Source: JAJZAM01 sp027391075 (GTDB lineage Bacteria > Actinomycetota > Acidimicrobiia > Acidimicrobiales > Palsa-688). Taken from it: a stretch of 64,000 nucleotides of DNA. Of this stretch, positions 60,027 through 64,000 are shown piece after piece (the first letter of the stretch is position 1; the number at the start of each line of letters is the position of its first letter). The notes below the pieces were generated by a model. That model was not told where the DNA came from, did no database searches, and was given only the letters and a program-made list of their open reading frames with translations. Both the position numbers and the translations under genes were made by a program. The stretch covers positions 62,001 to 126,000 of the forward strand of contig DAHYHI010000055.1 in NCBI GenBank assembly GCA_027391075.1, read 5' to 3'.

Positions 60027-60571
60027 CACGCCTCTCCTCTCGGGGGGTATTCCTTCTCAACGAAGAACTTGATCGCTTCGACCAAGTCCTCGACACGCGG
60101 TCGGGCGGCGGGCATCGAGTTGATCGCCACCATGTAGATGGTCCCGTCAGCGCGTACCAAGAAGACACCCGGCTCTGCGAACAGCTCCGGTTCGGGGTCC
60201 TTCACCCCTCGGGAGATGAACAGGCCCCACGCTCGCATCGAGGCGACGCTCTGCGCGTAGCCGACTCGGAGTTGCTCCAAGTGCCAGTTCGCTACGGCGC
60301 GCTCGGCGCGCTCGGAATCGTCGCCGCTCACGGCGATCACGTCAACACCGAGCCCGGCGAGCTCTTCGACCGCCCGGTCGAGTTGGGCGAGGTAGCCCCG
60401 GCAGATCGGACAGTGCCACCCGCGGTAGAACACGACCAGCGTGAAATGCTCAGGACGTGCCTCGGCGAGCACGAAACGGCCCCCGCCGACCAAGTCGAGT
60501 TCTAGGGGAGGCGCCGGATAGGTCGGTACAGGCGTCTGTCGGACCGGAGAAGTGGACGGTGTCTGGGTCAC
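60026..60571 (-). CDS. AhpC/TSA-type redoxin with CPIC motif
   Basis: A 181-residue thioredoxin-fold protein. The active site FYRGWHCPICRGYLAQL contains a CPIC pair, and IAVSGDDSERAERA and the FLVRADGTIYMVAIN strand follow. It belongs to the peroxiredoxin-like redoxin group and should reduce peroxides or act as a thiol partner. ATG 60571 overlaps the end of the upstream peroxiredoxin gene by 4 nt, and its stop overlaps the Rv2466c-like start. The N-terminal 20 residues are Thr/Pro-rich. Confidence 0.85.
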   Translation of the reverse strand: MTQTPSTSPVRQTPVPTYPAPPLELDLVGGGRFVLAEARPEHFTLVVFYRGWHCPICRGYLAQLDRAVEELAGLGVDVIAVSGDDSERAERAVANWHLEQLRVGYAQSVASMRAWGLFISRGVKDPEPELFAEPGVFLVRADGTIYMVAINSMPAARPRVEDLVEAIKFFVEKEYPPRGEA

Positions 60572-61218
60572 AGCGCCGCCAGTGCGGCGAGCACGTCATC
60601 GGGCTCGGCCCGCTTGGTGTAATCGGCGTCAGCGAAACGCCAGGCGATCGTACCGTCGACGCCGATCACGTACGTGGCCGGAATCGGCAAGGTGAACGTG
60701 TCGTCGCCGTTCGCTGCGGGAAGGTCGAGGCCGAAGCCCGCGTAGACGTCCCGTAGCGCCTCGGGCAGAGTAAACACCAGGCCGAAAGACTCCGCCACCT
60801 GATTGCCTCCATCGGAGAGGACCGGGAAGGCCAAGTCGAGCTTCTCCGCCGTCGACAGCGAGGCATCCGGAGTCTGAGGCGACACGGCCACCAAGGTGGC
60901 GCCCGCCGCCTCTATCTCGGGTAGCTTGGCCTGTAGGGCTCGCAGTTCGGTAGAGCAGTACGGGCACCAACCGCCCCGGTAGAAGGCGAGCACCACCGGA
61001 CCCTTCGCCAGTAAGGTCGAAAGTGACACCTTGGTCCCAGTGGCGTCGGGCAGATCGAAGTCGGGTGCTTTCGCTCCAACCCCGAGACTAGACCCGGCGA
61101 TCCCCGAAGCGGCGAGGTCGGCCGTAGAGCCGTCCATCACGGCCAGGGTCTCGGCTGGGATCATTGCCCTTCCTGCTTCGTTCTGCTCCCTCAGCTGTTC
61201 TGCCAAGCTGGCTGTCAT
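60568..61218 (-). CDS. Peroxiredoxin-like protein with CPYC motif
   Basis: A 216-residue AhpC/TSA family protein. LAFYRGGWCPYCSTELRALQ contains the peroxidatic-type cysteine in a CPYC pair, with VAVSPQTPDASLSTAEKLDLAFPVLSDGG in the second half. The N-terminal 45 residues carry an extra helix. It is first in an operon of three redox proteins joined by 1-4 nt overlaps. A TetR regulator is divergent, 113 nt away, and probably controls it. The peroxide or electrophile sensed is unknown. Confidence 0.87.
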   Translation of the reverse strand: MTASLAEQLREQNEAGRAMIPAETLAVMDGSTADLAASGIAGSSLGVGAKAPDFDLPDATGTKVSLSTLLAKGPVVLAFYRGGWCPYCSTELRALQAKLPEIEAAGATLVAVSPQTPDASLSTAEKLDLAFPVLSDGGNQVAESFGLVFTLPEALRDVYAGFGLDLPAANGDDTFTLPIPATYVIGVDGTIAWRFADADYTKRAEPDDVLAALAAL

Positions 61219-61331
61219 GTCTTTAGCTCCTCCAGGTATCGGTCGGCGCCCGCAGGCGTAAAACTCGTTCGTCGGACATGGGTATGAACAGACCGGCCTG
61301 TCTTTCTATTCCTTCAAGGTAGGATTCGTAC

Positions 61332-61907
61332 GTGACCGTCCCAACCCGGAGCGCTCGGGAACGTCTAGTCGATGTGGCCAGCCGGCTGTTCTACGCAGAA
61401 GGCATTCACGCTGTAGGCGTAGACCGGGTCATCGTCGAAGCCGGCGTGGCCAAGGCCACGCTCTATGCCCACTTCGCCAGTAAGGACGAGCTCGTTGCCG
61501 CCTACCTCGCCCGACGCAGCGACCAGTGGGTGGCCGCAGTCGAGCAGCGGGTCGCGTCGGCACCCACGGCGTCAACTGAAGCGATCTCCAAGGCGCTAGT
61601 CCCCTTCGACGTACTCGCGGAGCGGGCCGCAAGCGCCGACTATCGAGGATGCCCGTTCATCAATGCCGCCGCCGAGTTCCCCGAACCAGGGCCGGTTGCC
61701 GACCAGATCACTGCCCACCGTCGACGCATCCGCGAGACCTTCTCCGACCTCATCGGCGAGCCGGGCTGCGACCCTGGGCTCCTGGCGGTGATTGTCGCCC
61801 TCTACGACGGTGCCATGTCCGCCGCCTACCTCGATCGCGAGCCTAGTGTCGTCGACCACGCCCGACAGGGCGCTGCCGAGCTCCTCTGCGGCCATGCTGA
61901 CTTGTAG
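61332..61907 (+). CDS. TetR-family transcriptional repressor
   Basis: A 191-residue regulator. The helix-turn-helix is at residues 8-50 (RERLVDVASRLFYAEGIHAVGVDRV, then KATLYAHFASKDELV). The ligand domain has YRGCPFINAAAEFPEPG, with a cysteine typical of the redox/electrophile-responding TetR subgroup. GTG 61332 is the start. It is divergent from the peroxiredoxin operon with a shared 113-nt region; AGAC(N6)GTCT at 61290-61303 is a possible half-site dyad there. It probably represses the three redox genes. Confidence 0.88.
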   Translation: MTVPTRSARERLVDVASRLFYAEGIHAVGVDRVIVEAGVAKATLYAHFASKDELVAAYLARRSDQWVAAVEQRVASAPTASTEAISKALVPFDVLAERAASADYRGCPFINAAAEFPEPGPVADQITAHRRRIRETFSDLIGEPGCDPGLLAVIVALYDGAMSAAYLDREPSVVDHARQGAAELLCGHADL

Positions 61908-62315
61908 CTCAAGGCGCCCGCCTCGGCCGTCGCGACCCGCATCCGTAGCCGATCGCCAGGCCACAGTCGACTCCATGACCCGGAACGGGCTTATCGGAGA
62001 CCAGTTCATTGAGCGTATCAGCCGACGCCTCCACGGTTCCGGACTCCTGGTACGTGCGGGTAGTCGTCTCGCTCATCTATGCACCAGTAGATATCCACCG
62101 GGGTACTATGACAGCAGAACCTTCCGACGAGGGCCTTCTTGGAAAGCGAGCGACGGGAATCGAACCAGAGTTCTCAGCTTGGGAAGGGGCCGTCGCCCCC
62201 TACGCCCATCAGGTGTTTCGTTCGTTCGGGCAGGTCAACGGCCATTTCGGCTTGACTAAGTGGAACCGGCCGCGGCCGGGTTTGACCGACCGTTGTGGCA
62301 CGAATGTGGCACGAC
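61908..62315. other. Intergenic region with mobile-element debris
   Basis: About 400 bases. It contains the tRNA-Gly-like fragment (annotated separately) and a repeated GTGGCACGA phrase near 62295-62316. Open frames are not protein-like. I read it as the edge of a former integrated element. Confidence 0.4.
62145..62186 (-). other. tRNA-Gly(CCC)-like 3' fragment, possible attachment-site relic
   Basis: On the minus strand, TTCCCAAGCTGA (an anticodon loop with CCC) is followed by GGTTCGATTCCCGTCGCTCGCT, which looks like a T loop and acceptor end. The 5' half and a pairable acceptor are missing, and the T stem is imperfect. Integrative elements often copy just this 3' half of a tRNA as an att core. 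It lies between a chromosomal TetR gene and the HigBA-type genes. Confidence 0.45.
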
Positions 62316-62796
62316 TCAGGCGTCCAGCAAAGGGTCAGCACCGGACTCCTCCGACAGTGTCGAGCCGACCAGTAGCTCGACGTCGCCGTCGGGGTAAGTA
62401 GCGACGAGGTGGAGCTCCTCCCGTGGCGTTGACGAAGCGACGCAGCCTGGAGAGCAGCAGATCGGTTCGCCGCTCGAGGCGGGAGATCTCGCTTTGGTCA
62501 ATGCCCATCGCCTCAGCGACAGTCGCCTGAGCAAGAGCCCGCAACTTGCGGACCTTCGCCAGGCTCGCCTGGTGGTGCCCGATCTCCTCGCTGGCACGTT
62601 CGTAGGCGGCCTTGCCTGCCGGGTCGGCGAGAATACGATCCCGCAGCGCACCTGCTGAGCTAATGGCCTCCTCATAGTCTCCCCCGTCGCCGACCTCGCC
62701 GCTGGTCTTACGATCATCGACCGGGAGGCCCCGGCGAACGTCGGTCATCTTCTGGTCTCCTCCGTCTCCTGTATCCATGGGTCTTGGCTCGGTCAT
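62316..62796 (-). pseudogene. Frameshifted HigA-type antitoxin
   Basis: From ATG 62796 the reading frame gives an acidic leader, then KLRALAQATVAEAMGIDQSEISRLERRTDLLLSRLRRFVNATGG, a helix-turn-helix of the XRE/HigA class. The next family element (ELHLVATYPDGDVELLV) is present but in another frame, ending at 62316. The family expects GGEL at the break, so a 2-nt deletion or 1-nt insertion has occurred at about 62420. The in-frame product instead runs into an Arg-rich tail. Its ATG overlaps the toxin stop (ATGA). Confidence 0.7.
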
Positions 62797-63230
62797 CTCG
62801 CGATCCTCCAGCCCTGCTGTGCAGCGAAGACCGTGAGTCGCCGCTCGGCTTCGGCCAGGTTGGTCGGGTACCAACGGATACCGAGGTCGGTCTTGTCACC
62901 TCCGAGGAGCAGCACCGCTCGCAGCTCTTCTCGGACCGGAGCGACGAACCCTAAGAGGACCCTGATCACCGGAGGGCCCTCGGCGTCGGGCGTCACGCTC
63001 GTCGGCGGTGTCCGGCGAAGCGATCTCAGTCCCAAGCGTGACGTGACGACCGGGTGCGACTCCGGGTCACCAAGACTTCGGCCGTGCACTGCGAGGGCAT
63101 CGATGAGAGCTTGGATGTCACCAGCGACCTCGACATCCACATCGACCAACTCCTCGAACCATTCAAGGAAGTAAGGGTGGTAAACAACCTCCACTACCCA
63201 ATTCCACCGCCGATATGTGCTCAACACCAC
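62793..63230 (-). CDS. HigB-like (Gp49/RelE-fold) toxin
   Basis: A protein of about 145 residues. The core VVYHPYFLEWFEEL, the GDIQALIDALAVHG helix and VTSRLGLRSLR with basic residues, then IRVLLGFVAPVREELRAVLLLGGDKT, match phage-derived Gp49-like HigB mRNA interferases. An AAGGAG lies before the GTG pair at 63230/63227. The toxin-first order with the antitoxin overlapping its stop is the usual higBA layout. With the antitoxin frameshifted, either the toxin is inactive or the altered antitoxin still works. Confidence 0.72.
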   Translation of the reverse strand: MVLSTYRRWNWVVEVVYHPYFLEWFEELVDVDVEVAGDIQALIDALAVHGRSLGDPESHPVVTSRLGLRSLRRTPPTSVTPDAEGPPVIRVLLGFVAPVREELRAVLLLGGDKTDLGIRWYPTNLAEAERRLTVFAAQQGWRIAR

Positions 63231-63560
63231 ATCTCCTTGGGAATGGGCATCGACTCCGCTTCATGCACGGACCACACAGGCCGGCGGTACCCGCTGCGTC
63301 GGTCGAAAATCCATGGCGGTGCTACCAACCGCTCCGACGACCACCACGCCATCGTTGGGAGCGTCGCCGGCGCCCGCCATTCCGGTCGTCCCATAGTGAT
63401 GGGATGACAGAGCATTTGCGTCGCTCTTGCTGAGTGAGCCGGACGGAGGGTTCGCCCGCAGCCCAGTCCTTGGAGGGTACCGCGATGGCGGCGAGCTCGT
63501 CGGCGAAGACGGTGAAGTCGACACGCAGCGGCGCTCGGCAAATCCGCACGCCTGGAGGAG
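63231..63560. other. Region without an assigned gene
   Basis: About 330 bases. A minus-strand frame crossing 63420-63560 has a protein-like stretch (VDFTVFADELAAIAVPSKDW) I cannot place, but it continues into low-complexity sequence. No reliable gene call is possible; it may be a decayed coding region. Confidence 0.35.
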
Positions 63561-63806
63561 TTGTTGGCATCGGACCTAGATGGGGAGTCGATCTCGCAAG
63601 CTTTCTGGCATGCGTGCGCAGCAGGGCAACGTCGAGCGGCTGAGCGCCTGCTGAGGGCGGGCGCCGACGTCGAATGGTCACCGGACTACGCCTATGGGAC
63701 GGCGCTTGACGTTGCGCTCGGGCGGTTCGCGCGGCAGCACAACGTTGTGGGGTGGCTACGCAGTCTCGGAGCGCGAGAAGCCAGAGCGGTCAACTCCGAA
63801 GAATGA
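63561..63806 (+). CDS. Ankyrin-repeat protein fragment
   Basis: About 81 residues from TTG 63561. It contains QAFWHACAAGQRRAAERLLRAGADVEWSP, then GTALDVA and NVVGWLRSLGA, the last one or two repeats and C-cap of an ankyrin protein. An in-frame stop just upstream, near 63515, cuts it off from any earlier repeats, so it is either a very short ankyrin protein or a truncated relic. It lies at the edge of the toxin-antitoxin debris. Confidence 0.5.
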   Translation: MLASDLDGESISQAFWHACAAGQRRAAERLLRAGADVEWSPDYAYGTALDVALGRFARQHNVVGWLRSLGAREARAVNSEE

Positions 63807-64000
63807 TGGTCGGACAGGCGAGGCTAGGGTCGGGCCGGCAGAGCGCCAATCGTCAGAGCCCAGAGACTGCTCGCAGACCTATCACATCATGATCTGAACG
63901 ACACCGTCGACGCCCCGCGGAACCGCTCGAAGTCCTCGACCGACGCGCGTGAGATACAAAACCGCCCAGTTCCGGCGGGGGACTTCCGACTATCCAACTC

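Noticed and set aside
61290..61303. AGAC(N6)GTCT as a firm TetR operator
   Set aside because: The half-sites are only 4 bp and could arise by chance; mentioned only as a possibility in the regulator's entry.
62145..62186. A functional tRNA-Gly gene on the minus strand
   Set aside because: Only the 3' half is recognisable; no D arm or pairable acceptor stem exists upstream, and the T stem is imperfect.
62009..62401. A 130-residue plus-strand open frame
   Set aside because: It has no protein-like pattern and crosses the tRNA-like fragment and repeated GTGGCACGA phrase.
1..64000. CRISPR arrays or insertion sequences
   Set aside because: No regularly spaced direct repeats and no transposase or integrase reading frames were found on either strand.

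Overview
The window is a GC-rich bacterial chromosome segment that reads as an actinobacterium. It carries an F420-type LLM-class oxidoreductase, an Rv2466c-like thioredoxin-fold protein of the mycothiol world, the actinobacterial DUF2786/TIGR04338 gene pair, a mycobacterial Sdh1-like succinate dehydrogenase and many GTG starts. The mix of steroid/lipid-type catabolic genes with few aromatic operons would suit an environmental, possibly uncultured, lineage such as Acidimicrobiia, but that placement is inference. Coding density is high, and genes are packed in short operons with many 1-4 nt stop/start overlaps.

Layout. 1-6.6 kb: tail of a LuxR-type response regulator, a small membrane protein, the first of two Baeyer-Villiger monooxygenase (BVMO)-esterase fusion genes, then a minus-strand LysR / HhH-GPD glycosylase / FrnE-like run. 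6.7-10.2 kb: sdhCAB operon, terminator hairpin, then tRNA-Asp and tRNA-Phe. 10.5-17 kb: HAD hydrolase, fructosamine kinase family protein, a NarL-type two-component system, a low-molecular-weight phosphatase, and a MenC-like enzyme coupled to a hotdog thioesterase. 17-18.3 kb: decayed SNF2 helicase. 18.3-29.6 kb: SDR and enoyl-CoA hydratase pair, acyltransferase/esterase pair, tRNA-Ala beside a broken VapBC module, diguanylate cyclase, class III aminotransferase, UvrD-like helicase, LLM oxidoreductase, quinone-reductase-like protein. 29.6-45.5 kb: cupin, DUF2786/metallohydrolase pair, second BVMO-esterase fusion, sulfatase, hemolysin III-like protein, a deleted MFS pseudogene, transporters, SDRs, AGPS-like flavoprotein, CMD protein and a CYP125/142-like P450. 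46.4-51.1 kb: a surface-sugar cluster (LicD-like protein; dehydratase, epimerases and glucose-1-phosphate cytidylyltransferase suggesting CDP-deoxysugar synthesis). 51.6-56.1 kb: an Hg-type MerR regulator with a classical long-spacer dyad promoter driving a tightly coupled five-gene operon: Cys-rich peptide, DsbA-like CxxS protein, CoA-disulfide-reductase-like flavoprotein, LspA-like peptidase, BASS-family transporter. 56.2-57.8 kb: haloalkane dehalogenase plus type II haloacid dehalogenase. 57.8-61.9 kb: MFS transporter and a redox operon (two peroxiredoxin-like proteins and an Rv2466c-like protein) opposite a TetR regulator. 62-64 kb: mobile-element debris: a tRNA-Gly 3' fragment, a HigB toxin with a frameshifted HigA, and an ankyrin fragment.

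The strongest candidates for something undescribed are the MerR-controlled operon, which has Hg-type sensing but no recognisable merA/merT/merP/merB, and the two single-polypeptide BVMO-esterase fusions. The two-step dehalogenation pair and the Cys/His-rich SdhC are the next most interesting. All assignments are from reading the sequence; no database search was run.
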